Shown: positions 34,181 to 46,285 of the stretch, piece by piece
Layout: each line of letters begins with the position of its first letter
Position numbering within the stretch: position 1 is the stretch's first letter
From: Thuidium tamariscinum
Lineage: Eukaryota; Streptophyta; Bryopsida; Hypnales; Thuidiaceae
Direction: 5' to 3'
DNA: 64,000 bases
NCBI GenBank assembly: GCA_947034885.2
Contig: OX344749.2
Coordinates: 45,165,682 to 45,229,681, forward strand
Position numbers and translations under genes: made by a program
Notes under the pieces: model-generated
The model's database searches: none
Seen by the model: the letters and a program-made list of their open reading frames with translations, nothing else
What the model was told of the DNA's origin: nothing

Positions 34181-37101
34181 GCTATGTGGAATCAAGGGTT
34201 GTGCTTTGTTTCTACCTTTCACACGCTCACCTAAAAAGAGGCTAATTCCCGGAAGCTGCAAGATCATACCGGTTTTCCTGCTTGTTGACTGTGACGGGAG
34301 GTCAGCGTGTTATACGTAAACCTCTAAATGCGTATATTGTAATGCGTATATTGTCACCTCCTTCTGGAGTCGATGTAAACAGATTACATTCTTTAGACAT
34401 TGAAAATTTGCATTGCAGTGGAAAGTGTTTCCGCTCTTACGTGCTCAACTTATCGTTAATATTTCCATGTGTATCTCTCAGTAAAAATTATACTTTGGCA
34501 AGAACCACACATGAACAGAAATACGTGCAACTTGCAATGAAATCATCATGTCAAAAATTATGCAAGCAACTACTGAAATTGAAACCGTATATTGATGATA
34601 AAACCATCATTTCTCTGAGTACATTGTTCAGTAACCTCAAAACTTCCGTTCAACAATTTGGTAATCCAACCCTACTCTACATCAGAAGACTTGATCAATA
34701 GCAAACTAAGGGGAAATTGCAAAGGAACCTACATCGTAACCAGCTTACATGGGGATTTCAAGGAAGCTCTCAGCCTCCAACTTTGGTGAAGCGGCACAAT
34801 TCCAAGAACGATTGTCGGAGCTGCCGACTAAAGATTTCCTTGTTGAACGGTGTTAAACTTCAGAGAAATACATCTAATTCTATGGAAAATCTACAACCTC
34901 AACCCATTGAACTCGTTTCTTTGCAATCTCAAAAATGGATTCGCACCTAGATTTCTAGATTAAGAGGCAATGCTCACCCTACCAGATCTTGTTTTCAACC
35001 ACCACTTTAATCACTTCCTTCAGTGTTCCCTGCAGGATTTGAAAAGAGCAAGGGCAAGTCACATGTACATTCCTAAAATCATATTTGAAATTGAGGAACT
35101 GATATCTACTAACCTAAAATTCAACTCTTGAGTTTCTGAACTTAGAGAAGCAAGACATGCACCTTGAAAAGATAGAACCCTGATATGGAAACTAGCAAGG
35201 TGAGAACTGGTTGGAATCAGGTCTAGTTCGATACTTACTGCAGAATGATCACTGAGACCCAATGAAAGTATCAAGGGCCCAGAAGAGCCAGTTTTACTGC
35301 ACCACAATACAAAAGACTCACGCAGTGTACAACAAAGCTCAGGATGCGACAGACATAACATCGGACAGTGTTCCATTACACTCCAATTCTCTGATTCCGA
35401 ATAACCACAACGAACCAAAAGATCAAGAAATTGAAAGAAAAGGGTACGCGAGGAACTCTCTGAGCAAATACCTCATCTGCTCAATGAGTTGACGGGCACA
35501 GGCCGTTAACAATGGCTGCAGAAAATAAATTCACACTAATTAAATCGTGGCAAGAATATGGTGTGAAGACGAACTCATAGAAATTCAATATAGTCAGTAG
35601 TGGGCGCAGTTGGCAGAAGCGTATCGTTTGATGGATTACCTCATCGCGCTTGCCCATAAGGATACTGATATTAAAGGTCGGCGCCATGCCATACCCCTCC
35701 TCTTTCCTGCACGATCAAGTGGTTGCTTAAACAAAAATTGACCTAGAGCTCTAAGAACAGACAGTAACTTATTTAGTATCATCCTAACACTACTAGAAGA
35801 TAAGCGAAACGTCTACGTAGTACATCTATAGTGTTTAGGATCCAAAGGACACTGTAATTCTTAGGGACCTGATCTCCTCTCCAATACGAACCCCTGCTAC
35901 AAACAGCAACTAATCTGTTTGTGCACTTGATTGGATTTATTAGCAAGTGATAACTCAATGTCTATGGTTACTGATCTTTGGAATGGAAAGGGGGTTGTCT
36001 AGTCACGTACAATGGTTACGCCGTGCCTAATATAGAGATAGAAATTTCATCTCGACAGATATGGTTCTTGAACCCAGAGATCTCTACCCAACTCTAATGA
36101 TCACCGAAAAACAACACTCCTAGGTATGGTAAAATACTTAAAGTACCGCAAACAGTATCCTCTACCTTACCACAAAACAATAATCTCGTCACAACAGGCA
36201 GAGAAGCGCATAAGTGATACAGTAACTATTGAGCTCCGAACGTTTCGTGTGCCCAATGTTTGAATACATATCTCGAAATCTATGATATAGGCAGAGAAAT
36301 ATGTACCTTGCGTGCAGGAAGGTTCCCATCTTCCCAATTTGAGTTACAATTATCTGCAACCAAATACCACGCCAGATATCATTCTACGTCTTCCATTATA
36401 CGACTATACACGGATTTCTGCGTTACTGGAAACAGTACCAATAAATTCAAAAATTAGATTCCTAATTGCTGAAAATTAGGGCAAACAAATAGTTTGAATA
36501 GGCAATCTCGCAGCATGCCGATTCGATTCAACTGACCATAATATGATCGTCGTAACTGCACTGCACCACATCTGTCTTCACACCCTACAAAATCACCCAG
36601 ACCCATCAGTACAGCAAGAAATCTGCAATAGCAACGCCACCAAACCCTAGGAAGTTCCTGAATAGTCACTAATAGCAGTAGACAGAAACCTCTTCCTCTT
36701 AAAAATTCGAAACACTAAAAATTTCCTTCAATTCCCTTCAATTCCCTTCGAAACAATATAAATACGAACGCCATGTTTAAGGTTTCGAGTTTCGCGTTCA
36801 GTTACATGCCATCAGTTCAACACACACAGAGACTCCAATCGCATGAATCCCAAGACTCCCAAGACCGACCTGGATGGTGGTGACAATCTGCTTGGACTTC
36901 ACTGGGAACCTCCTCGCGGCAGGAGACGCCATCGCCATTCTTCAAACCCTTCAAATGACGACGATTCTCACACAATCTAAGTTATGTGGGATTTAGGATT
37001 TGAGTCTGCTACTTCAAATGAAATCGAGCACAATTAAAATTGCAATAAAATTCTCGGAGGAAGGTCGCAGAGTGAACAAGAGTCAGGGGGTATAAGAGTT
37101 G
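34181..37101. other. Region bracketed by inverted elements A and B
   Basis: Base composition is more balanced here than in the AT-rich surroundings. An unrecognised 139-codon frame (34282-34701, +) and a 119-codon frame (35059-35418, -) have no motif and are not called. A TATA-like TATAAATA near 36757 precedes short frames, including a 45-residue one at 36843-36980. The bracketing copies raise the possibility of a composite element with captured cargo. Confidence 0.4.
36843..36980 (+). CDS. Possible 45-residue basic/acidic small ORF
   Basis: The frame runs from ATG to TAA. The product starts MNPKTPKTDLDGG, has LHWEPPRGRRRHRH in the middle and ends in an Asp/Ser/His-rich tail. It lies about 85 bp downstream of a TATAAATA sequence. 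Codon choice is more GC-rich than the neighbourhood. A second ATG upstream (36771) opens a different short frame. It may be a true small gene, a first exon of a captured gene, or chance. Confidence 0.25.
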   Translation: MNPKTPKTDLDGGDNLLGLHWEPPRGRRRHRHSSNPSNDDDSHTI

Positions 37102-37432
37102 TATAGGAGGAGGCTCTTAAATGGAGCGGGTTCTAAAATGGTGCCCTATCTTAAATGTATAGTATTTGTGCATGTTGCATTTTCATAGGCTTCAGCAGTG
37201 CACCGACAGTGTACATTTTAGCTAGGGCACCATTTTAGAGCCCTATGCCCTTTCAACTTCAGAATTTGATAACTAATTCTAGAGAGCTCCTAAAAATATG
37301 AAACGACTTGGGTTAGATGCCTATTCAAGCTGTCTTTCAAGGAAAACTCACTGAAAAATATTTCAAGATATTTGACCTGCCCAAAATTCTACTCCAGCCC
37401 TTAGATGGTTGGTTTATGGACCTCCTCCTTTA
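37102..37432 (+). mobile_element. TAAGGTA-family element, copy B
   Basis: 331 bp, direct orientation. It starts TATAGGAGGAGGCTCTTAAA and ends GGACCTCCTCCTTTA, again inverted ends. It shares with copy A the variants GGAGCGGG and CCTATCTTAAATGTA, where copies C and D have GGAGTGGG and CCTACCTTAAATGTA. A and B are therefore the closest pair. Confidence 0.75.
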
Positions 37433-38930
37433 CATATTGCTTTCTTCAATGCACTAACTGCAATATCAATGATCAACATATTGCAAGGATTGACCCCTAA
37501 ATTGGCTAAATTTAACTTGGTTTCAACTTATTTTTTCATGCCCTCACTACAAATTCAAAAGAAATCTTACAAAAATGAACATTGGGCTAAAAATCCTAAA
37601 CCCATTCTAAGATCATTGATTACAAGGGGTGATGCTTCTAGAACTTTGTTGATTTCAACTTCAAAGTTTGTTACTAATTCCACTACTAGGTCCAAAAATT
37701 ATGGAATGATTTGTTTTAGATGCCAAATTCATTTACTTCTTGAGGAAAATTAAGAAAAAAAACATTTCAAGAAATCAAACTACACATAATAGTGAATTAA
37801 TGATTGGAAACTTTATTGATCTACTTTGTATATTCTATGGGCTTCTGACAGGAAATCACCAGCACTTTTAGAGGTGAGTAATGGGCAACTCTATGTTGGG
37901 TTCCACAAGTCTACAGATTTTCCACTTCTAATAATTGTGGACATCACATGTGTGATCAAATTTTTATTTTTATTTTTCAATAATTCATCATTTTCATTTG
38001 CTAATACAACAAAAATACTCCCCCCACCCAAGTCAGCTTCCAAGTCAGCTTCCAAGTCAGCTTCCAAGTCAGCTTCCAAGTCAGCTGAATTCCTTATTTG
38101 GACGGTTTTGGGTGCATCCACTGTACTGGCATTAAAGTAAAAGTTCGATGCTCCAAAACAGCAAGTGCCAAGAAGATTCCTCGAAGATCCAACGAAGGAG
38201 CCAAACGAACCAGTAGTCACGCGTCTGACCGTGCGTTCGACCGCGCGTCGGATAGGCGACCTTCCAGTAGAAACAGGCTCCCCGGTCTCCACACTGTCCT
38301 CGTTTCCCAGAAGTCTCCCAGACTCCCGCTCGCTTTCCTGGCTGGTTGCTGCGAGCATACAGCGCGTGCGGAACCAACCTCGCTGGAGGAATCCCCAAAG
38401 CCCTTTCCAGTTGCAGTTATACGTGCAGTTATACTGCTGTAACAATAATTTTAGCAGAATTTGGCAAGACGGAAAGCACCCAAAGAATCCCTAGTCGATG
38501 AAACCCGAAGGATTTGAGAGACCCAGGACTCCAGGAGAGCCAGGTAGGGTTGATTGTTTCCACCCCAATTCGCAAGCTGTACAACTGACACATGGGCCGC
38601 TGCAATCTCCCTCTAGGCCCCACAAGCGCCGGGATTCCACTCCCTTACGACTTTCAGTAAAGAAAAGACTCCCCAAGCTGCATCTGTCTCAACATTTCTA
38701 CACGCACGCACGCCATCAGCAGCAATCAATCCGTTGCCTACAACCGGGCTCAATCCTCGGGGGACGAGAGAATTGCTACAAATTCGCTCATTGGGTCCTT
38801 ACAATTCCGGGACACAGTCATGTAATTTGTGCTTTTGGAGGTGACATCTGTTTTTCTTCTTTTCGGTTGAAGCAAGGTTTGGTCAATCGCGAGGTTGATC
38901 AGTCGAGAAGGCTGAATTGCTTTGAAGCTG
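37433..38930. other. Upstream region of the diacylglycerol kinase gene
   Basis: This contains the likely promoter and 5' leader of the kinase gene, plus a 12-bp tandem repeat (38030-38086). Several overlapping open frames on both strands at 37.9-39.0 kb have no motif. They reflect a GC increase near the gene and are not called. Confidence 0.4.
38030..38086. repeat. 12-bp tandem repeat, 4.7 copies
   Basis: The unit AAGTCAGCTTCC is repeated without error four times, then partially. A perfect short array like this is likely to vary in length between individuals. Confidence 0.95.
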
Positions 38931-39791
38931 GTGAGTTTGAGTTCAGTTGCGACTTGAGTTATTTAAATTTGAGGGGTGGGGTTTCGGGATTCTCGTATTA
39001 GTAGTGTGCGGACGGACGGGGAAGCCTGTGCGGAAGGGGTTGCGGAAGACTGTGTGGAAGCCATTGTGGAAGCAGCGTTTTGGTGAGGGAGAGGTCGCGA
39101 CGTGTCCGAACGGTAGATCGTGTGGCAGTTGGGGTGGGAGTGAGGCTCAGAGTACCGGTGGTTTTCCGCCACGCAGACTTGAAGTTCTTCGCAGTCTTAT
39201 AACAAGCATAGTTTGGGGGGCATCAGTGAATTCCGAAGTTAATTCGTTTCTCTGACGCAGGGAAGCTCTACGCAGTTCTCGGCTGATACTGGTACAACCG
39301 CAGAGTGTTTGTTTGCGACTCTGTAGGTCAAAGGATCCTCGTCTTAAGCTCGACCAAGATAGTGTTTCTCGTTTCGGATGTGAGCTTTGGTTATCACCTC
39401 TCGGTAGATTTTGAAAGTTTGACCCACGTTCGAAATTATACGCGATCGTGAAGTTTCTGCGGTCCTCTCCGTGTGTACCCGCCATTCTTTGATGTTGCCG
39501 AATATATGACGCGATGTCACCGACCCTAGGTCTTACTTGTGTCCAGCTTCCTGTTTTTTCCTGTTCGTAGTCTCCACTTGCGCTTTCGCTGTTTGCAAGT
39601 GCTCCTTCTGTGGGCGTGTTGTTTTCCCAAGTTAATGAACCATAGCGAAGCTGTTCGCGCTTCAAATTTTTTCTTACAGTAGGTGGTTACGAATTCTGTC
39701 TCTTAATTCTGTCTTTCCAGCTCCTCTTGTTGAATGCTTGTACTTGCTCGTGTATGTCTTGCTGAACTTCTTGTTTTTTGGATTGTTACAG
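38931..39791 (+). other. Possible intron in the 5' leader of the kinase gene
   Basis: A strong donor (AAGCTG|GTGAGT at 38931) and a strong acceptor (TTTTTTGGATTGTTACAG ending at 39791) lie upstream of the kinase start codon at 39851. Such leader introns are common in plant genes. There is no coding frame to test the join, so this rests on splice consensus alone. Confidence 0.35.
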
Positions 39792-39850
39792 CAGTGTAGT
39801 CGGCTCTCAAGCGTTAGTGTTACAAGATCCAGTCGTAGGTTTGAGACGAG

Positions 39851-42800
39851 ATGGGGGACCTCAAAGAAGAGAAGCGTCGAAATCGGGGTGCCGGGAGCTC
39901 GAGGAAATATGAAATGATGCGCATCCCGGATTACATTTTGAACGGCCAGAGTACTCCTGACAATTTTGACACGGCCAGCCCGCCAGAGACGCCGATCGTC
40001 GTATTTGTGAATTCGAAAAGTGGAGGGCAGCTGGGTGGCGCCATTATCCAGTCCTTTCGGATTATTCTAAACCCTAAGCAGGTTGGGGACCAGATCTCTT
40101 TGAACCCTTGCTCTTCTTTTTGATGTTGTTGCAATGCTATTATTTCCGTATGTTTCTTCAAGATATTACAAGTAGTGCAATATCTTACCCTTGACTTCCA
40201 TATGATCATGGTAAACGTTGTCTTGTACAAGAGAGCTTTAATGTACACAACTTAGATTTAATCCATATGAAAGCCTCTACTCAATCATCCTCTTTTGGGC
40301 CAGATTGTGACAAGTTTATACACACAAATCCAGGATGTGTAAAGGGGAAAATGCTGTTACAGGGCTAGGTCTTAATGAAGTGTTGTTTTGAGTCGCCAAA
40401 GGTTGTTTTAACCTACCAATCTAACGAAATTATATCATACCAAGTTAGCCAAATTTGGTAGCCACAACCTCAGAGAAAATGACAGAACGCTGATTCTACT
40501 GAATCGATTCATATCTATGGCAGGTTTTTGATTTGGCGGATGAGAAGCCAGAGGAAGTCTTGAACCACCTACTTGGGCATCTTGAGAGGCTCAAGGAGGA
40601 TGGGGACGCATTTGCCACGCACGTTCGGACGCACTTGCGCGTGATTGTAAGCTTGCCTTTTCCAGAATCTTCTCTTTGTGTTAGGATTTGGGCCTTTAGA
40701 TGGCACAGGTCGAAGCAAGAGCTGACTAAGAATCCCTTACCTTGATTGATTTTAGGAATCATTTATTTTATTTTTTTCATATGGTTTACTCAATCTGACT
40801 TTACATTGATCCGATTATGATCAAGAGGCAGTGTTTACACGCTAGAAGTAGTTGAGGTACCTAGGTTTAAGATACTTCTCTGAGGTGGATTGGGTGCCTG
40901 TTACCTCAAATGCGTCATAAATTCAGTGGATTTTTTATCTTGGTTCAAGTTTGAAGCTTGTTGGCTCGAATTCTGCAATCTCAAGGGAGACTTGGAAACG
41001 ATGCGGGATTGAGTGATAATGTTTATCTTAAATTTTGAATCTTCTTTTGTAAAGTTTGAAATGCGCTTTCTCAAGTCTTGTGGGATTGGCAGGTCGCAGG
41101 AGGAGATGGCACAGCCGGCTGGTTGCTCGGGATAATGGGTGATATGAGACTGGAACATCCGCCACCGATTGCAACTATGCCTCTTGGAACAGGGAACAAT
41201 TTACCTTATTCCTTTGGTTGGGTGAGTTTTATTTTTCAACTTAAAGCAGAAGGACTAAAGCCAACAACAAGGTTCTTTTGTTGAATCAGATAGTTCTAAA
41301 ACTTTATTCAACATCGTAAAGTAAAATCTTTCCCAGATCTTGCCTGTTGAACCTCTTCCCCTATATCCAATGATCACACAGAGACCTCCGTGTATACGCT
41401 TCTGCGATATTGTGCACAATCTTACATTATCTATCCATTTCTGGTTGTAGGGCAAGAAGAACCCTGGCACTGATGAGAGAGCGGTAAAGAAGTTCTTGAG
41501 AGAGGTGACTCGTGCCGGTCCCTTGCGTGTTGACAGGTACGGTGTCGTTTCTTACAACACTTTATGTGACTCGTCTGCATCAGTGAGGCATGACATTAGA
41601 AGTCGCTGCATTTGCTTTTGATTATAGTTGGGTCTCTATGAAAGCCCCTGAGGTATTCTGCACTGTTACAGAACTTCATCGTCCAAGATATTAAACAAAC
41701 TATGCTACCATGTCTGTCACAGAAATCTTTGTTTTTTCATCCTTTTGATTTACGACATTTCACAATATCTCATCCAGTAGAGTGATCCACTTCTTCCATC
41801 CTCCACCGGGGAATGTCCCAGTTGGAATTGTCTTCATGGGGCCCCCGATGATATATCAATGTTTAGCAACAGGTAGCCCACTTTAATATATTGCAGTGGG
41901 TCCTTTTAGTTGTGAGAATTTTTATCTGAAAGTGCTTGGTTGATTGCAGTTGGCATGTCACAATGAAGATGGCCGTTGACGGAAAGAGTGATTCTTTGGA
42001 ACCTGTGAAAGTGCCGCACTCGCTACACTCGTTTAAACGGATTGTAGATTCCACTGAACATGAGGTAAATGTTTATGATTGTCAATTTTACTCGGTGTGT
42101 ATAATCGTGGTTTGTGAGAGAAAAGAAGTCGGAAGGATATGCTTGGATAGTCTCATGAAGAATCCCTTATGAACCAAGAGGTCGATTTTAGGCCTCTTGA
42201 TTTTTTAGTATGTTTTATGTACTGTAATTTTTTGTTCAGTTTTATTTATCTTTTGACCTATGCAATGTTTTCACTGATTTTGGTATTTTACAGAATGTTG
42301 ACTTATCTGAATTATATTTTTTTCAGTATGATGGATTGAGTCGGTTATTAAAGGGATAACTAAATTTTAAAGCATTCACTAGAAGTAGGTCTTTTTCGAG
42401 GACTTCTGCAGTGAACGTTGAAAGATATTTTGCTTGTCATTTGCGAATGTTAGAATACTAAGGAAGTAGCTGTTGAACTCTGGTCTTTGGATTATGTTGA
42501 GATAATTTTTGAATAGGATAATGATGATTCAAATTTCTCACTTTGCAGGATGGGCGTATCACCTTTCGGGGAGGATTCTGGAACTATTTTAGCATTGGTT
42601 AGTAATTTCTCTGTTGGTTCTCAATGACAACTTTCTCTAATCTTTTAATTGTTTGGAGCTGCAAAATGTCGAATTTTCTTATTTCGCCAATGTAGTACTA
42701 ATCAAGTTGTGAATATCCGTTTGGTAGGCATGGATGCTGAAGTAGCATATGCATTCCATTCTGAACGACAAAACCATCCAGAGAAATTTAAAAATCAGTT

Positions 42801-44749
42801 TACAAATCAGGTGCGCAATATAATTCTGTGCCCCCTTCTTTCCCTGAAGACTACAGGCGCATACATACTTTTTTTAGATATCATTTATACTCTCTTCAGA
42901 TTTAGCGCAGTGCACAACTTGGCTAATTTCCTGATCATCCTTTTTGTTTCTCTGCAGTCTCAATATGCAAAGCTTACGTGTATGCAAGGCTGGTTCTGTG
43001 TACCCTGCATCCACTACAACTCCAGGTACGTACGGGTATACATTGCTGTGCTTTGTACGGAGTACTTAATTATCCTTCTGTCGAGGAAGATGGAAGATTA
43101 GAGCTTAGGACTGATTACTGAAGTGTCTTCTGATGCAGAAACATCAACCAACTGGCAAAAATAAAAATCGCGAAGAAAGGTGAAGCATGGCAGGAATTGG
43201 ACATATCTAGAAGGTATTCAGCAACTCTTTGTTTGCCAAGGATCACATTTTTGCCAGTTAATTTCACTTTGATTTCTCATTGGACACAAGAGGTTAAGCA
43301 ATAATCTCGTAATCGTAGTCATCCTCATAGATTTCCTTCATATTGTCTACCGGGGTAGATTATACTGACGAATATAACGTGGTGCAGCATTCGATCCATT
43401 GTGGTGCTTAACCTTCCCAGTTTCTCTGGAGGTCTCAATCCTTGGGGCACCCCAAGTGATAAGAAATCCAAGGAAGTAAGTGTTTTATAACTGAAACCGA
43501 TTTTCGCCTTTTTGTTGAAATTTTAGTCTAGACTATACTGAGAATATTGGAACCTCACACAAGCATAACATTATTAATCAGTTCAAGCAGTTTTCCTTTT
43601 CAGTGATCTTGCCAGTGATGTGTGAGTGATCAGTTGAAGTAAAGTCCCTCTTTCGGATCTTGGATAGAGAGTTGCCCTCTCTTGATGTTACAAATGCCTA
43701 CAGGTGTGAACACTGTTCCATAGATTGTGATCCCTTGTTGACAATGAAAGCCTCTGTTTGCAGAGGGGTTTGACCGCACCATTCGTGGATGATGGACTTC
43801 TGGAGGTTGTTGGCTTCAGGGACGCTTGGCAGGGAACTGTCCTCTTCACTCCTAACGGGCATGGAGTTCGCCTGGCACAGGTTGGTTGTGTTACAGGCTA
43901 GTATGATGTTTTGCTATACGTTGACCCTTATTAATGATCACATCTTACACCTTTTAGTATTGGCAGTGACACTCTTATTAAAATAGCAAGTGCTTGTGTT
44001 CAAAAATTCTCAAACACTAGAAACTTGCTTCCCTGAATGGAGCCGACATCATTGCAACACAAGAACATTTAATTGCAACCCTTATCCAAAGGCGAATCTT
44101 AGGGCTTCTTGGAGTATGAATAGAATGTTATTCCAAGGACGTATCCCTTCTGAACGTGAAACTTTAGAAAAACATTTACAGTCAGAACTTTGAGAAGTTT
44201 TAGTTTTTCGTATGGTGTCCAAAAAATACGTGCTAAATCACATTGGAATTTTTTTCCAATTCCTTACAAGATTAATCTAGTCTAATACTATGAACCATGT
44301 GCAGATGTTGACTTGGACTAGAACAAGTGTAGTTACTTCATTTGATTGAAATTACCTTGTGGCGTGACTGACAGACGCACAGGCTAAGAATTGAGTTTCA
44401 CCCGAAGAAGGAGAATGACCATACGTACATGCGGCTGGACGGCGAGCCATGGATGCAGCCCTTGCCCGATTCACCGAAGCCAACCGTGCTGGAAATCTCG
44501 CAGCTGGGTCAATCCCTGGTGTTAGCCACAAGGAAAAGCATTGCCAAGTCTGACTCGTATGCTCCTTCAATCAAACCTGGTGACGAAGTGGGAGTGAGCG
44601 ATAGCAACGGAATTGGCCACGAGGATGAGATGCCCACAGGTCCCAAAAGATCCTCATCGTCGTCTTCCTCTTCCTCCGATTCCGACTATTCAGAGATCAA
44701 TCGGAAGTTTGGGGCTGCTTCGACATTCAAAAGGACTGATATTCAGTAA
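39851..44749 (+). CDS. DGK: Diacylglycerol kinase, plant cluster II (DGK3/4/7-like)
   Basis: It phosphorylates diacylglycerol with ATP to phosphatidic acid. Coding exons: 39851-40081, 40524-40646, 41093-41221, 41451-41536, 41950-42064, 42549-42597, 42728-42810, 42958-43025, 43139-43213, 43388-43475, 43764-43880 and 44375-44749. All are GT-AG with matching phases and give a 512-residue protein, the usual size. The catalytic domain begins with [13 protein letters not shown] (about 51-63), has the ATP-binding GGDGT (121-125) and PLGTGNN (148-154). The accessory domain has [16 protein letters not shown] (about 240-255), CMQGWFC (280-286) and FVDDGLLE (356-363). There are no C1 zinc fingers and no membrane helix, as expected for cluster II. 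The tail has a serine run and the family ending [10 protein letters not shown]. The last exon uses acceptor TGACAG, which alone keeps the frame. Complete and apparently functional. Confidence 0.96.
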
Positions 44750-45850
44750 TTCCATGGAACAGAATGTCGCTATTCAGAGAATCGGAAGTAGTAGCAGGTG
44801 ATAAATGTAGTTTGCTGTAAGCATCTGAGGTATGCCTGTGGCGAGTGAGGAATAGGTGATCAATTCTTACTGAGTAGGTGCATGTTGGATCTTGTGTAAA
44901 TACTAATGATGGTTAGTCTTGATAGGTAGAAATATTAATTGTTTTGCTGGGACAGTGAGAGTGTGCAAGCTCACTATTTTTTGTACAGGTGTGTAGAATT
45001 TCACATTTGAGAGAGAGCGAGAGAGAGAGAGGAAGACTTTTGGTTTTCAAGTGATTCTGTAGAAGTATGTCTCTGGGAGTTTATTCTCAGGGGTAGTCAC
45101 TAGTCACTGCGGACCGAAGGTAGAAGGTTGAAAAACAGTCTATTTACCAACTGATCGTCAATTTCAAGAAAGTTGGAAACTTTGAATCATTTTGCAGTGA
45201 ATTTTCTTTGAAAAAGAATTAGAATTTACATCTTATTTTATAGCTTCACGTGCTTTGAACCACCATACTTATCATTTTTAAAGTGAAGCCCGTGAGTATC
45301 TTTTTCTTGCTCTCAGATGTGGTCAAACACCAAACACTTTTGATCTTGAGCGAAAGATATGCATAATTTACACTTGGTGTTTGCAAAGAATGGATTTTTG
45401 GATTGTAGTACCCCACCTAATTTTGATTAAATGTCAGGTACAAGGATAAGTGCGTTTGTCCTGGTTTGGTATTATAAGTTTCATATTACGGGGTGTATTA
45501 TAAGTTATGTCGTTCATAAACGATACAGTGATCTCAAAATATGAGCCATCAATGACCAACTTAATCGGCACTGTTTACTCGTACCACTTGGTAACTTTGC
45601 TGCGATAATATCTAAGGTAAAAGACTCTTAACCCTTGAACGACACGGAGGACGTTTGGCGTCCGCTGAATGACAAAGAATCTTTCCTTCCAGGACAGAAA
45701 TGCAACTTTTCATCCTTGATATTGGGGGTGGAAAGGGAAGATTTTCTACAATATTTTGACTTCCAATGCATATATTTGGCTTTTTCAAAGTAGGTGATGT
45801 CACACGTTATCAAAATGCATGGTTTTCACGGGGCACCGGTCCGTCCTTCA
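44750..45850. other. 3' flank of the kinase gene with GA microsatellite
   Basis: No gene. A GAGA microsatellite lies at 45009-45032, probably within the 3' untranslated region. Short - strand frames near 45612-45813 have no motif. Confidence 0.5.
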
Positions 45851-46285
45851 AGGATTAAATGGAGTGGGTTTTAAAATGGGGTCCTACCTTAAATGTACAT
45901 TATTTATACATGTTTTTTCATAGCCTTTAGCAATGTCTTGACAATGTACATTTTAGTTAGGGCACCATTTTAGAACCCTATGCCTTTTCACCTGCAAAAT
46001 TTGATAACAAATTCCACACAGCTCCAAAAGAAATGAAACGACTTGGGTTCACTACAAGAAAAGTAGACCCAAATCAACAATCTTAAGTTGATTCAAATTC
46101 GACAATTTTGAACATAGTTGTGTTGGTTTGGACATCTTGATTCGGGCCCTATTTTCTTGTAGTGGTTGGATGTCAATTCCACTCCTCCTTCAAGGAAAAT
46201 GTATTGAAAAATATTTCAAGATGTTTCACCTCTCCAAAATTCAGGTTCAGGCATTTGATGGGTGATTGTTGAGCCTTCTACCTTA
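45851..46285 (+). mobile_element. TAAGGTA-family element, copy C, interrupted
   Basis: It runs from TTAAATGGAGTGGG to GAGCCTTCTACCTTA. Removing the nested insertion and its duplication leaves about 317 bp, matching the other copies. The left end is decayed. It is interrupted at GACTTGGGTT by the CACTA element at 46050-46164. Confidence 0.78.
46050..46164. mobile_element. CACTA MITE, 115 bp, nested in copy C
   Basis: The ends CACTACAAGAAAA and TTTTCTTGTAGTG are perfect 13-bp inverted repeats. GTT is duplicated on both sides (46047-46049, 46165-46167). The uninterrupted sequence is known from copies B and D (CTTGGGTTAGATG), so the empty site is seen directly in this window. No coding capacity. 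Confidence 0.93.

Noticed and set aside
34282..34701. 139-codon open frame
   Set aside because: No recognisable motif, no splice partner and no codon bias that stands out. Kept only as part of the bracketed region.
35785..35841. Short inverted repeat with CACTACTAG and CTATAGTG ends
   Set aside because: Only about 50 bp long, with mismatched arms and no clear 3-bp duplication. Too weak to call as a transposon.
37891..39665. Several overlapping frames of 60-184 codons upstream of the kinase gene
   Set aside because: They overlap on both strands with no motifs and fit a GC-richer promoter and leader. One includes the 12-bp repeat read as Ser/Ala/Lys.
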